NCBI RefSeq assembly: GCF_013402795.1
Contig: NZ_CP058595.1
Coordinates: 2,520,001 to 2,584,000 of the forward strand
Length of the DNA: 64,000 nt
Direction: 5' to 3'
Source: Costertonia aggregata
GTDB lineage: Bacteria; Bacteroidota; Bacteroidia; Flavobacteriales; Flavobacteriaceae
In this document: piece by piece, positions 45,461 to 55,101 of the stretch
How the letters are laid out: every line of letters begins with the position of its first letter
Numbering within the stretch: the stretch's first letter is position 1
Made by a program: the position numbers and the translations under genes
Notes under the pieces: model-generated
Seen by the model: only the letters and a program-made list of their open reading frames with translations
What the model was told of the DNA's origin: nothing
Databases searched by the model: none

Positions 45461-46140
45461 TGGCCAACATAATCATTACTGGATCTAGTAGGGGCATAGG
45501 TTTTGAAATGGCAAAGTTGTTTGCCGACGATGGGCATCAGGTTTTGGCGCTCTCAAGAAATGACAAACCTATCTCAGCATTGAATCACCAAAACATAGCT
45601 TCATTTCCTTTTGATATTTCCAATCCGTCCGATTTGCAAAAACTAAAAAACTACTTGGATAACCATTGGAAAACGGTAGATGTTTTAATAAATAATGCTG
45701 GTAAATTATTGAACAAGCCTTTTTTGGAAAGTAGTTTAGAAGAATTTGAAGAAGTCTACAGGGTAAATGTGTTCGGGGTCGCTGCCATAACCAAAACTGT
45801 TTTGCCCAAGATGTCAAAAAAAGCGCATGTGGTCACCGTTAGCTCTATGGGTGGCGTACAGGGCAGTATGAAGTTTCCGGGACTTTCCGCCTACAGTTCC
45901 AGCAAAGGTGCAGTCATCACTTTGACAGAGCTTTGGGCAGAAGAATTTAAGGAAACCGGGGTATCTTTTAATGTTTTGGCACTTGGAGCCGTACAGACCG
46001 AAATGTTGGAAGAAGCGTTCCCCGGTTATCAGGCACCGACCACAGCTTTGGAAATGGCGGAATATATAAAGCATTTTGCTTTGACGGGACACAAAATGTA
46101 CAACGGTAAATTATTACAGGTTAGCAATAGCACACCGTAA
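45460..46140 (+). CDS. Short-chain dehydrogenase/reductase
   Basis: The 226-residue NAD(P)-dependent oxidoreductase has GSSRGIG near residue 8, NNAGK near 82, catalytic serine in VSSMGG and YSSSKGA (YxxxK) near 147. Substrate unknown. Translation is coupled to the M28 peptidase gene. It converges on the rhodopsin gene; no terminator hairpin is evident in the 53-bp gap. Confidence 0.92.
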   Translation: MANIIITGSSRGIGFEMAKLFADDGHQVLALSRNDKPISALNHQNIASFPFDISNPSDLQKLKNYLDNHWKTVDVLINNAGKLLNKPFLESSLEEFEEVYRVNVFGVAAITKTVLPKMSKKAHVVTVSSMGGVQGSMKFPGLSAYSSSKGAVITLTELWAEEFKETGVSFNVLALGAVQTEMLEEAFPGYQAPTTALEMAEYIKHFALTGHKMYNGKLLQVSNSTP

Positions 46141-46193
46141 TACGCACTAATCGTGATACATCAAAGGGTCAACCCAAAAATTGTTTAAGTAGT

Positions 46194-47036
46194 TTAAGTT
46201 ACATTTTTGAAATCGTATCCCTCGGTGTTACTGATTATTGTAGCCACCCTTCCTAGAAGCACGCCATAAATGACCTTAGAGCTAACGTCGGCAATAGTAT
46301 AGGTCATTTGCCTTCCAACAACACCTGATTCATTAAATAATGCTCCTTCTAGACCTAATAGATGCGGCATTAGATATGCACCGGGATATAAGAACCAAGA
46401 AACTAAAAATAGAACCCATATTTGGCTTAGTATTTTTTGTGCTTTTGTGGGTATACCTTCTTTACCTTCATCAATCACTTTTTTCATCAGCCATAGAATA
46501 TGAATAAAAAATACTGTTGAAATAGCTCCCCAAATAAAGAACTTGGGCATATCACTTACTTCGTAAAATTGTCCAATATAACCTGTTATTATCATCATTG
46601 TTCCTGAGAACCAAAATTGATTTCTTATGGAAGTGAAGCTGGATTTTTTCAGCGATACAACAAACAATATTTGAAAAAGAAGCATAGGTACATCAATAAG
46701 CCAATTAAGATACCTATATCCATTATTGAATAAATCGCCATCGGTTTTAAGAAAATAACGTCCTACTTCGGTGTTGAATTCGAAAGAGGTTGTCCAATTA
46801 CCGGCCTGTGCATAAAGCAATAAAAAGGCCGATACCATTACAACTCCAGAAAGTATGTTTGACATTCTATACTTAGGCGATACTGTTTTCAAAGTCAAAA
46901 TAAAATACAGAAGACCGGCCAACATAACTGCGTATCCCAAGGTTAGAATATGTGAAACCATTTGGAAAGCCATTTCAGAGTATCCATCCGTGGCACCAAT
47001 AAAATTTTCGAAGTTTGCGTTTAACGATTTATCCAT
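46194..47036 (-). CDS. Light-driven sodium-pumping rhodopsin (NDQ, KR2-like)
   Basis: The 280-residue seven-helix retinal protein has the helix C motif RYLNWLIDVPMLLFQ with N111, D115 and Q122, the NDQ triad of sodium pumps such as KR2 of Krokinobacter (N112, D116, Q123). The Schiff-base lysine is K254 and its counter-charge partner D250 in IADVSSKVIYG. N60 and G262 match the KR2 sodium-path residues N61 and G263. L119 at the colour-tuning position favours green light absorption. No retinal synthesis gene lies nearby, so retinal must come from elsewhere in the genome. Confidence 0.97.
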   Translation of the reverse strand: MDKSLNANFENFIGATDGYSEMAFQMVSHILTLGYAVMLAGLLYFILTLKTVSPKYRMSNILSGVVMVSAFLLLYAQAGNWTTSFEFNTEVGRYFLKTDGDLFNNGYRYLNWLIDVPMLLFQILFVVSLKKSSFTSIRNQFWFSGTMMIITGYIGQFYEVSDMPKFFIWGAISTVFFIHILWLMKKVIDEGKEGIPTKAQKILSQIWVLFLVSWFLYPGAYLMPHLLGLEGALFNESGVVGRQMTYTIADVSSKVIYGVLLGRVATIISNTEGYDFKNVT

Positions 47037-47262
47037 TATTTTTTGTTTAAAATTATTGAGGATGACAAACGTTATTTGGTTTTATTGATTAAAAAATTAT
47101 CCCGATAGGTAAATATAAATTTTGAAATGACTTAAACTAAATGGTTGATTCGATTCATACCGAATACGTAAATACGCATGTATACCAACATTTACAAGGC
47201 CTTTGATGCCAAAAACTGTTGGCTGTAATAATATTCAGTGTCATTTATAGTATTTTTAGCGA

Positions 47263-47865
47263 ATGGATAATGTGCTTCAAAAATATCTTCCAGAAAGGGC
47301 GTTGGACTTGTGTTTGGAACTCATCAAACAAAACAATGTGCACCTAAAGATCGTAAATGAACGAGTGACTCGGCACGGTGATTACAGGCGCATGCCCAAC
47401 GGGTCCCATCAAATTACGGTGAACGCTTCATTGAACAAGTATAGGTTTCTCATAACGTTGGTTCACGAAATCGCACATTTGGTCGCTTTCGAAAAATATG
47501 GGAGGCGAATAAAGCCACATGGGTCGGAATGGAAAAAAACATTTCAATATTTGATGTTGCCTTTCTTACGTCCAGAGATATTTCCGTCTAAGCTTTTACC
47601 TCTTTTGGCAAAGCATTTTAGAAACCCAAAGGCCAGCAGCAGTACCGATGCCAATTTATCCATAGCTTTACAAAAGTTTGATGTTCTTGAAAATGATAAG
47701 ATATATGTCTTTGAATTGCCCCACGGTAGTATTTTCAAGATTTATAACGGTAAATATTTTAGAAAAGGAAACAAAAAGATAAAGCGGTACGAATGTATAG
47801 AGATCGCTACGGGAAAGGTATACTTATTTCAGCCCAATGCACAGGTAGAATTGATAAAAGACTAA
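47263..47865 (+). CDS. SprT-like metalloprotease domain protein
   Basis: The 200-residue protein has the zinc-metalloprotease motif VHEIAHLVAFEKYG (HExxH) near residues 68-81 and a downstream HGSEWKK as third ligand region, as in SprT/Spartan domains. The C-terminal half lacks the CxxC zinc-ribbon pairs found in many SprT proteins. Substrate unknown. The gene ends 1 bp before the guanylyltransferase gene. Confidence 0.85.
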   Translation: MDNVLQKYLPERALDLCLELIKQNNVHLKIVNERVTRHGDYRRMPNGSHQITVNASLNKYRFLITLVHEIAHLVAFEKYGRRIKPHGSEWKKTFQYLMLPFLRPEIFPSKLLPLLAKHFRNPKASSSTDANLSIALQKFDVLENDKIYVFELPHGSIFKIYNGKYFRKGNKKIKRYECIEIATGKVYLFQPNAQVELIKD

Positions 47866-47866
47866 T

Positions 47867-48946
47867 ATGAACAAAAATTATTATGCGGTATTGATGGCCG
47901 GTGGTGTAGGATCACGATTTTGGCCCATTAGTACAAGTGAGTACCCAAAACAGTTTCACGATATGCTGGGTACAGGTGATACGCTGATCCAAAAGACTTT
48001 TCAAAGGCTCAACAGATTCATACCCACCGAAAATATTCTTATCCTTACCAATGAGCGCTACAACGATTTGGTGTTGGAACAGCTGCCCAAGGTAAAACAA
48101 GAACAAGTGGTTCTGGAGCCTGCGATGCGCAATACGGCCCCCTGTATTTTGTATGCAGCACTGAAAATCCAAAAAATGAACCCAGATGGTGTGATGATAG
48201 TGGCGCCGAGCGACCACTGGATAGAGAACGAAGCCGCCTTTGCCAAAGATGTAACGACTTGTTTTGAGAAGTGTTCGGGTGAAGAGGTGCTCTGTACCTT
48301 GGGCATAAAGCCCACGTTTCCCAACACGGGCTTTGGCTATATTGAATTTGATAAAAAGAGTACGAAAGAGCTCAAAAAAGTAGCCCAGTTTAGGGAAAAA
48401 CCAGATTATGAAGTTGCCAAGGAATTTTTGTCGCAAGGTAATTTCCTCTGGAATGCGGGTATTTTTATGTGGAGCGTAAAGACCATCGTAAATGCCTTTA
48501 AAAATTATCAGTCTGAGCAATACCAACTGTTTGAGTCGGGCATGTCGTGTTACAATACGAACGATGAAAGAACGTTCATTCAGGAAAACTATCCAAAGGC
48601 CGAAAATATATCGATAGATTATGCCATTTTAGAGCGATCAAGGTCAATCTTTGTACTACCTGCCACTTTTGACTGGAACGATTTGGGCACTTGGGGTTCC
48701 TTATACGATAAATTGGAGAAGGATAACGACAACAATGCGGTGGTTAACGGTAAGGTTTTGGTAGATAATGCCAATGGAAACATGATTCGTTCTCCCAAAG
48801 GGAAAGTCGTTGTGGTCGATGGCTTAAAAGATTATATTATTATTGACAAAGAAGAAGTACTTTTGATTTGTCCAAAATCAAAGGAGCAGGACATTAAAAA
48901 AATCCTTTCAAAGGTAAAGGATAAATTTGGAGATCAATACGCATAA
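47867..48946 (+). CDS. manC: Mannose-1-phosphate guanylyltransferase
   Basis: The 359-residue nucleotidyltransferase makes GDP-mannose for surface polysaccharides. The nucleotide loop MAGGVGSRFWP lies near residues 10-20, PSDHWI near 107, and FREKP and WNAGIFMW follow. It is the short form without the isomerase domain. It is tightly spaced between the SprT-like and DUF389 genes. Confidence 0.93.
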   Translation: MNKNYYAVLMAGGVGSRFWPISTSEYPKQFHDMLGTGDTLIQKTFQRLNRFIPTENILILTNERYNDLVLEQLPKVKQEQVVLEPAMRNTAPCILYAALKIQKMNPDGVMIVAPSDHWIENEAAFAKDVTTCFEKCSGEEVLCTLGIKPTFPNTGFGYIEFDKKSTKELKKVAQFREKPDYEVAKEFLSQGNFLWNAGIFMWSVKTIVNAFKNYQSEQYQLFESGMSCYNTNDERTFIQENYPKAENISIDYAILERSRSIFVLPATFDWNDLGTWGSLYDKLEKDNDNNAVVNGKVLVDNANGNMIRSPKGKVVVVDGLKDYIIIDKEEVLLICPKSKEQDIKKILSKVKDKFGDQYA

Positions 48947-48949
48947 TTT

Positions 48950-50428
48950 ATGAGCGAAAATTTAGGTCAGGACAATATTACCCCAACGGATAATACTGAA
49001 AAAGGTGGAGAAGATGTAAAAAAAGATTTTAAAGGACTTTTAGGGAGTACCCGAAAATTTCTTTCGGACCTTTTGGATATCAGGAACAATACCGATCAAG
49101 AGGCCACAAAAGAATCTATCATAGCCGATATCCCTTTCAAGGGCCATACTTCATGGATTTTGATATGTTCCATCTTTATAGCCTCTATAGGTCTAAATGC
49201 CAATTCTACTGCGGTTGTTATCGGAGCGATGCTTATCTCTCCGTTAATGGGCCCTATTTTGGGAATAGGCATGTCCATAGCCATCAATGATATTGACACG
49301 CTAAAGAGGTCGTTGAAGAATTTTGCGGTCATGGTGGTGCTAAGTGTGCTAACGGCTTTTCTCTTTTTCAAGTTTTTTCCGTTGCGCGACGAGTCTTCCG
49401 AACTATTGGCACGTACGGCACCGGATATACGCGACGTATTGATCGCTTTTTTTGGTGGTTTGGCGCTGGTGATCGCCCGAGCTAAAAAAGGTACGATTGC
49501 CAGTGTAATTTTTGGTGTGGCCATTGCAACGGCTTTAATGCCACCGTTGTGTACCGTAGGGTTTGGTTTGGCCATATCCAATTGGCAGTATGCCTATGGT
49601 GCCCTATATCTTTTTACCATTAACACTATTTTCATTGCACTGGCGACATTTTTGGTACTTAAGCTGCTCCGTTTTCCTATGGTACGGTATGCCAATTCAA
49701 AACGGCGACGTTTGGTAGCGAGAATGGCATCGCTTTTGGCCATTTTGGTAATGGTGCCTGCTAGTTTAACGTTTTGGGATGCCTTGCAGGAATCTCTTTT
49801 TAGACGTGAGGCCAACGAGTTTATCGATGAGAACGTTGTCCCATATCAATTTGCAGGTGAAGGCAGGTTTTTAGAGGATTTTACCGATTTGGAATATAAC
49901 AAAGGGGAAAACCCGGTAATAGAACTGGTCTTTATGGGAAATGAAACGATTCCCGATAACATAATCGCTACGTGGAACAACAAAAAAAACGATAAGGATA
50001 GATATAAGAGACTCGTAAATGCAGATCTTCAAGTAATACAAGGGTCAAAAAACAGCGAAGGGGATCAACTCAAATATGTGAATGAGCTTTACGAGTCACA
50101 AAAAGGTCTTTTGTCTACCCGCGAGGAAAAAATAAAATTATTGGAATCCGAACTGTCACGTATTCAAAAATTGACCTCATATCAAATACCATTTCATGAA
50201 ATAAGTGCCGAGGCCAAATCAAATTACGAGAACCTATCTAAAATTGGATATTCCTATTTGATATCAACAGATTTCAACAAAACCGATACCGTTCCCATAT
50301 TTGAGGTAACCTGGAAAAAAGACGCTAAAAGGGTCGAAACGGTAAAGGATATAAAAAAATTGAACGAGTGGTTAAAACTGCGCCTCAAAAACACTAATAT
50401 AAAAGTAAAAGAAGTACCCCGGGATTAA
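48950..50428 (+). CDS. DUF389 family membrane protein
   Basis: The 492-residue protein has about six membrane helices in its first half (about 60-290, with SSTAVVIGAMLISPLMGP-like NSTAVVIGAMLISPLMGPI, read from 85) typical of DUF389. A soluble C-terminal domain (about 300-492) contains a coiled-coil segment near 375-400. Function of the family is unknown. Its end overlaps the convergent ABC ATPase gene by 4 bp. Confidence 0.88.
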   Translation: MSENLGQDNITPTDNTEKGGEDVKKDFKGLLGSTRKFLSDLLDIRNNTDQEATKESIIADIPFKGHTSWILICSIFIASIGLNANSTAVVIGAMLISPLMGPILGIGMSIAINDIDTLKRSLKNFAVMVVLSVLTAFLFFKFFPLRDESSELLARTAPDIRDVLIAFFGGLALVIARAKKGTIASVIFGVAIATALMPPLCTVGFGLAISNWQYAYGALYLFTINTIFIALATFLVLKLLRFPMVRYANSKRRRLVARMASLLAILVMVPASLTFWDALQESLFRREANEFIDENVVPYQFAGEGRFLEDFTDLEYNKGENPVIELVFMGNETIPDNIIATWNNKKNDKDRYKRLVNADLQVIQGSKNSEGDQLKYVNELYESQKGLLSTREEKIKLLESELSRIQKLTSYQIPFHEISAEAKSNYENLSKIGYSYLISTDFNKTDTVPIFEVTWKKDAKRVETVKDIKKLNEWLKLRLKNTNIKVKEVPRD

Positions 50429-51192
50429 TTACGTTCCTCAATATACATTTGCCGTACCTTTTTAAACAGCTCTGATGAGTATACGAAATCGGTAACGGCT
50501 TTGTTGTCGGTCTTAAAGATTTCCTTGTTCGAGCCTTCCCACTCTTTTAGACCGTTTTTAAGAAAGATGATTTTTTTTCCGATTTCCATCACAGAGTTCA
50601 TGTCATGGGTGTTGATGACCGTGGTAATATCGTATTCTTCGGTAATCTCTTGTATGAGGTTATCAATGAGTATAGCTGTTTTGGGGTCCAGTCCGGAGTT
50701 GGGCTCATCGCAAAATAAATATTTGGGATTCATGACGATGGCACGTGCTATGGCCACTCTTTTTTGCATACCGCCCGAAATTTCGGAAGGGTATTTATGG
50801 TGGGCGTCTATCAAATTTACCCGTTTTAGTACAAAATCGATTCGATCTTGCATTTCGGATTTGGATTGTTTTGTGAACATTTCCAAGGGGAACCTAACAT
50901 TGCCCTCGACCGTCATACTATCAAATAGTGCGCTGCCTTGAAAAACCATTCCCATTTCCTGTCTCAAGTTGCGTTTTTCGTCACCGGTCAATTCTGAGTA
51001 TAATTTTCCGTCATAGGCGATTGAGCCTTGTTCCGGGGTAAACAAACCTAAAAGAGTCTTAAGAAAAACTGTTTTTCCCGAACCACTTTGTCCAATAATC
51101 AAATTGGTTTTGCCCTTTTCAAATCTCGCCGTTATACCTTTTAGAATATGGGCCTCACCAAAAGATTTGTGTATGTTCTCTACCGCTATCAT
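50425..51192 (-). CDS. ABC transporter ATPase, Mla/Ttg2A type
   Basis: The 255-residue ATPase has Walker A GQSGSGKTV near residue 36, signature SGGMQKRVAIARAI near 140 and Walker B YLFCDEPNSGLD. It pairs with the MlaE-like permease, whose stop overlaps its ATG by one base. Together they resemble the lipid-transport module that keeps outer-membrane asymmetry; the substrate-binding MlaD-like protein is not here. Confidence 0.92.
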   Translation of the reverse strand: MIAVENIHKSFGEAHILKGITARFEKGKTNLIIGQSGSGKTVFLKTLLGLFTPEQGSIAYDGKLYSELTGDEKRNLRQEMGMVFQGSALFDSMTVEGNVRFPLEMFTKQSKSEMQDRIDFVLKRVNLIDAHHKYPSEISGGMQKRVAIARAIVMNPKYLFCDEPNSGLDPKTAILIDNLIQEITEEYDITTVINTHDMNSVMEIGKKIIFLKNGLKEWEGSNKEIFKTDNKAVTDFVYSSELFKKVRQMYIEERN

Positions 51193-51929
51193 TAGCCTAA
51201 TAAAAGTTGGGTTAAAATTCCGTTAAGTACTATGATTACGATACTGGTCCATACGAAAGATGTGGTACTGGCCTTGCCTACTTCCAAGGCACCGCCCTTC
51301 ATGTAAAAACCATGAAACGAAGGTACCGTTGCCAAAACTAGGGCGAAGACCAATGTTTTGATGAATGAGTAGGTAATATGATAGGGAATAAAATCAAGTT
51401 GCAGTCCCTCAACAAAATCTGCCGAAGTGCTCAAGCCCCCCAAAACCGTAGCGGCCCAACCTCCAAAAATGCCAACATACATTGAAATGGCTATGATGAA
51501 CGGATATAGCAAAAGAGCGATAATTTTAGGAAACACCAAATAGTTCAAAGCGTTGACGCCCATTACCTCAAGTGCATCAATTTGTTCGGTAACGCGCATG
51601 GTACCAATGCTTGAAGTAATATACGACCCGACCTTTCCTGCCATGATAATAGAACAAAACGTTGGGGCGAATTCCAAAATTATGGATTGTCTTGTCGCAA
51701 ATCCGATAAGGCTTTTGGGGAGTAGGTCATTAGTTAGGTTCAACGCTGTTTGAATTGCGACTACCCCTCCGATAAAAAACGAGATAAAAATAAGTATACC
51801 CAAAGAACCAAAGATAAGTTCGTCAATTTCTTTAAGAATCAATGACTTCATGATTCTCCATTTTGTAGGCTTCTTAAAGACCTCTTTGATCATTAATGCG
51901 TAGCTGCCAATTGACGCTAGGTAGTTCAT
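51192..51929 (-). CDS. MlaE-type ABC transporter permease
   Basis: The product has 245 residues from the ATG at 51929 (MNYLASIGSYALMIKEVF), the N-terminus typical of the family. An in-frame ATG at 51989 would add 20 basic and hydrophobic residues. It has about five helices with the conserved LEVMGVNALNYLVFPKIIA and GKVGSYITSSIGTMRVTEQI segments. It forms the permease of the lipid-transport ABC system with the ATPase downstream. Confidence 0.92.
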   Translation of the reverse strand: MNYLASIGSYALMIKEVFKKPTKWRIMKSLILKEIDELIFGSLGILIFISFFIGGVVAIQTALNLTNDLLPKSLIGFATRQSIILEFAPTFCSIIMAGKVGSYITSSIGTMRVTEQIDALEVMGVNALNYLVFPKIIALLLYPFIIAISMYVGIFGGWAATVLGGLSTSADFVEGLQLDFIPYHITYSFIKTLVFALVLATVPSFHGFYMKGGALEVGKASTTSFVWTSIVIIVLNGILTQLLLG

Positions 51930-52014
51930 GCGATAAAAATAGACTTCTTGGCGTAAAAATAACAATATTAGGTGTCTTTTAACCTTCATTTAAAATTTAG
52001 CGGGTTTATTTAAT

Positions 52015-52022
52015 TAATTTTG
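52015..52022 (+). promoter_or_regulatory. Candidate -7 box of pafA (TAATTTTG)
   Basis: It matches TAnnTTTG 19 nt before the ATG at 52042. No clear -33 element. Confidence 0.4.
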
Positions 52023-52041
52023 TTTTTTTAAAATTATAGCA

Positions 52042-53724
52042 ATGATAAACAGAAAAGCATTTCAACTTTTTACCACATTACTATTGGTTTTCTCTTTGGT
52101 TACCGTAAATGCACAACGAAAAAGAAAAAAACAAGAAGAAAGTATACCTGAAATACAGTTAATGGCCAAGCCAAAACTGGTTGTGGGGATTGTAGTAGAT
52201 CAAATGCGATATGATTATCTTACTAGGTTTTGGAACCATTATGGCACCGGGGGCTTTAAAAGACTCATAAGTGAAGGCTATAACTGTAAAAACAACCACT
52301 TTAATTACGCGCCGACAAGTACCGGTCCGGGACATGCTTCGGTATATACGGGAACAACCCCTGCAATACATGGCATTATTGGCAATAATTGGTATGATAA
52401 AGAGCAAGATAAAAGTGTGTACTGTGCAGGTGACAGTGGTTATCAATCGGTCGGTACTGAATCAGATGCCGGTCAAATGTCTCCGCATAGGATGAACGTT
52501 ACCACAATAACCGACGAACTTAGATTGCACAACCAAATGAGGGGAAAAACTATTGCCATAGCTTTAAAAGATAGGGGAGCGGTGCTTCCGGGAGGGCATA
52601 CGGCCAACGGTGCGTATTGGCTTCATGGTGGCGATGAAGGTAAATGGATAAGTAGTACGTATTATATGGGTAAACTCCCCAAATGGGTAGATGATTTCAA
52701 TGCATCTGGCATAATACAATCGTATAAGAAACCATGGGTAACAATCAAGGATATAAATACGTATGTAGAAAGTGGATCGGACAACAACCTGTTCGAGGGG
52801 GTGTTTGAAACCGAAACGACACCTACCTTTCCTCATAATACCCCAAATTTGCTGAGTAAAACCTCGGATTTTGATATCATTAAGTATACCCCGTACGGGA
52901 ACAGTTTAACGGCCGATTTTGCGATAGCCGCCCTTGAAGGGGAAAGCCTAGGTAAAGACAGTATTACCGATTTTCTTGCAGTTAGTTTTTCAAGTACGGA
53001 TTATGTGGGACATAAGTTTGGTGTAAACTCTAAAGAGATTCAAGATACCTATATTCGTTTGGATATGGATTTGGAACGACTTTTAAATACGTTGGACCAA
53101 CATGTAGGAGCAGGTGAGTATACCGTTTTTCTCTCCGCGGACCATGGCGCCATTGAGGTACCCGCATATCTGAAAAGTTTAAAAATACCTTCGGGATATC
53201 TTACCTCTGACGATTTAAAAACAAAATTCAATGATTTTTTAAACTTTACTTTTGGTACGGCCGATGTGGTTAAAAACTTTTCGAACAGTCAATTCTTCTT
53301 GGACCACAAGATCATTAAAAACTTGGATATTGATTTAGAGGAGGCCCAAGATAAAATTGCAGCGGAATTGTTGAATTATGACGATGTTGAAAAAGTTTAC
53401 ACGGCTCATCAAATGTGGAAAAACAATTATACCAACGGTATTCCCTACATCCTTCAAAACGGATTCAACCAAAAACGATCTGGAGATATTCTCATTACGA
53501 CCAAACCTGGATACATCAACTACGCAAAAACAGGCTCTACCCATGGATCGCCGCAAATTTACGATACCCATGTACCTTTATTGTTTTTTGGCAAGGGTAT
53601 AAAAAAGGGAAGTACGACGAAAAGAACTGAAATCCCCGATATTGCGCCAACCATTGCCTCGTTATTGGGTGTGTCTTTTCCCAATGGAACAACAGGTTCT
53701 GTAATTTCAGAAGTTTTAGAGTAG
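52042..53724 (+). CDS. pafA: PafA-type alkaline phosphatase
   Basis: The 560-residue exported enzyme has a signal peptide (ending TVNAQ, residue 25) and an alkaline-phosphatase fold. The expected nucleophile is T94 in APTSTGPGHAS. N115 lies 21 residues later and K176/R178 in ALKDRG, matching the T79, N100, K162 and R164 pattern of Elizabethkingia PafA, a calcium-independent phosphomonoesterase. Zinc ligands lie in VVDQMRYD, SSTDYVGH, SADHGAIE and GSTHGSP. It releases phosphate from organic phosphates in the periplasm. The 3' end overlaps the glycosyltransferase gene by 9 bp. Confidence 0.93.
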   Translation: MINRKAFQLFTTLLLVFSLVTVNAQRKRKKQEESIPEIQLMAKPKLVVGIVVDQMRYDYLTRFWNHYGTGGFKRLISEGYNCKNNHFNYAPTSTGPGHASVYTGTTPAIHGIIGNNWYDKEQDKSVYCAGDSGYQSVGTESDAGQMSPHRMNVTTITDELRLHNQMRGKTIAIALKDRGAVLPGGHTANGAYWLHGGDEGKWISSTYYMGKLPKWVDDFNASGIIQSYKKPWVTIKDINTYVESGSDNNLFEGVFETETTPTFPHNTPNLLSKTSDFDIIKYTPYGNSLTADFAIAALEGESLGKDSITDFLAVSFSSTDYVGHKFGVNSKEIQDTYIRLDMDLERLLNTLDQHVGAGEYTVFLSADHGAIEVPAYLKSLKIPSGYLTSDDLKTKFNDFLNFTFGTADVVKNFSNSQFFLDHKIIKNLDIDLEEAQDKIAAELLNYDDVEKVYTAHQMWKNNYTNGIPYILQNGFNQKRSGDILITTKPGYINYAKTGSTHGSPQIYDTHVPLLFFGKGIKKGSTTKRTEIPDIAPTIASLLGVSFPNGTTGSVISEVLE

Positions 53725-54567
53725 TTTTCTTTTAATTGAGGACCAACGCAGTTTTCGAATAAAATCACCTTCTTTTTGGGAAACCAAGAATGGGGCGTTT
53801 TCTTTTTTTGCCTCAAAAAAACCGTACATATTATCAAAAAAAGCGGCTTTCTTTTTTTGTTTCCAGGCCATTTTTAAAGATGCTATCAGGGTAATCAAAA
53901 ACCCATAGCGCATAGTGTACATAGCTTTGCCCTGTAAAAGTTTGGCTTTTGCATTATAGGCATTTCCCGTAGGTCTTAAATGTTTTACTTTTAGGGAGTC
54001 GTCGGTAAAAATGTGATATCCATGGTACTGTGCCAATAACTCGTCCACCGTGTCCCAGCCCATAGCACTTTTGAGTCCGCCGATAGCTTTGAAACATTTT
54101 TTTGAGTATGCTTTAAAAGCACCGCGTACATGTTCTTTGTTCATGGGGTGGTTTAGCACCCATGCATTGTCTTTGTTTTGTTCATAGGCAAAGCCACCCG
54201 CAATGCCTATTTCGGGATTGCCCTTGAATGCGAAAGCGACTTTTTCAAAATAATCTTCCGGTAGAATGATATCCGCATCCAATTTAACCAAGAAATCGTA
54301 CTTGGCATCTAACTGTTCTAGACCTTTATTAAAGGCATTGATTACTTTGCTACCCGGCATGTGCTCGGAAGACGACACTATGTTCAGTTTTTCAAATAGT
54401 GGTTTTTTTTCTACATACAGGTCTATAATGCCCTCTGTGGCATCAGTGGAATTATCGTTGACAACGATGGTTTTTTGTGGTTTTAAGGTTTGCTTTAGAA
54501 TAGAATCAAGCGTTTTCTTCAGAAAAAGCTCTTCATTGTGTGCAGGTATAATGATGTAATATCTCAC
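53716..54567 (-). CDS. Family 2 glycosyltransferase
   Basis: The 283-residue GT-A enzyme begins YYIIIPAHNEELFLKKTLDS and has VVNDNSTDAT, a DxD-type KLDADIILP near residue 97 and a W-x-T-V-D-E segment near 180. The start is a GTG at 54567, overlapping the last base of the methyltransferase stop. Acceptor unknown. The three-gene run KAS III-like, methyltransferase, glycosyltransferase points to synthesis of a lipid- or surface-glycan. Confidence 0.9.
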   Translation of the reverse strand: MRYYIIIPAHNEELFLKKTLDSILKQTLKPQKTIVVNDNSTDATEGIIDLYVEKKPLFEKLNIVSSSEHMPGSKVINAFNKGLEQLDAKYDFLVKLDADIILPEDYFEKVAFAFKGNPEIGIAGGFAYEQNKDNAWVLNHPMNKEHVRGAFKAYSKKCFKAIGGLKSAMGWDTVDELLAQYHGYHIFTDDSLKVKHLRPTGNAYNAKAKLLQGKAMYTMRYGFLITLIASLKMAWKQKKKAAFFDNMYGFFEAKKENAPFLVSQKEGDFIRKLRWSSIKRKLL

Positions 54568-55091
54568 TACTTTTTTCTTTCGGCATAAACTATATAATAT
54601 CTGGGCGTAAAACTTCGTAAAATAGGACGTATCCCTATTTTTTTGACTGGGTTAGTCCATTTTAAGCTGTCTTTTATTACCCATCCAGTCTTATCCAACA
54701 GCCAATCAAATTGCCAATCTTCAAATTCATGGTAATGCCTGTCCCACGGGTCTGTTTTACTCTTATAAGCAGGCGAAAACCATAATCTCAAAGGTATGCT
54801 GGCGACCAGCTTGTCAGATTTGATTTCGCTTAAAATATTGAAAGGAGCCAATAAATGTTCAAAAATCTCAAATGCCGTTACTACTTGGCTTTTAGAATTT
54901 TGGACCGAAGAAAAATCAATATCCAAATCTTCACCTTTGGTATTTTCTACCACATAACCCTGTGTTTTCATTATTTTGGAAAACGGATTTTCAACTCCAA
55001 GGTCCAAAATGGTTTCGTTGGTATTTATATGCTTTTTGAGAAAAGATAAGGTGTTTTGAAAACGTTTGTTCGGATAGGTCTTCTCGTACAT
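54567..55091 (-). CDS. SAM-dependent methyltransferase
   Basis: The product has 174 residues from the ATG at 55091 (MYEKTYPNKRFQNT), 10 bp after the stop of the KAS III-like gene. A second ATG at 55124 would overlap that gene. ETILDLGVENPFSK is the SAM-binding loop and VVTAFEIFEHLLAPFNIL the motif II/III region. Substrate unknown. Confidence 0.85.
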   Translation of the reverse strand: MYEKTYPNKRFQNTLSFLKKHINTNETILDLGVENPFSKIMKTQGYVVENTKGEDLDIDFSSVQNSKSQVVTAFEIFEHLLAPFNILSEIKSDKLVASIPLRLWFSPAYKSKTDPWDRHYHEFEDWQFDWLLDKTGWVIKDSLKWTNPVKKIGIRPILRSFTPRYYIVYAERKK

Positions 55092-55101
55092 GTAAAGAGT
55101 G

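Noticed and set aside
47063-47074. TGACAAACGTTA upstream of the rhodopsin gene as another FNR-like site
   Set aside because: One arm has a mismatch (GTTA instead of GTCA) and no -7 box lies at 23 nt on either strand.
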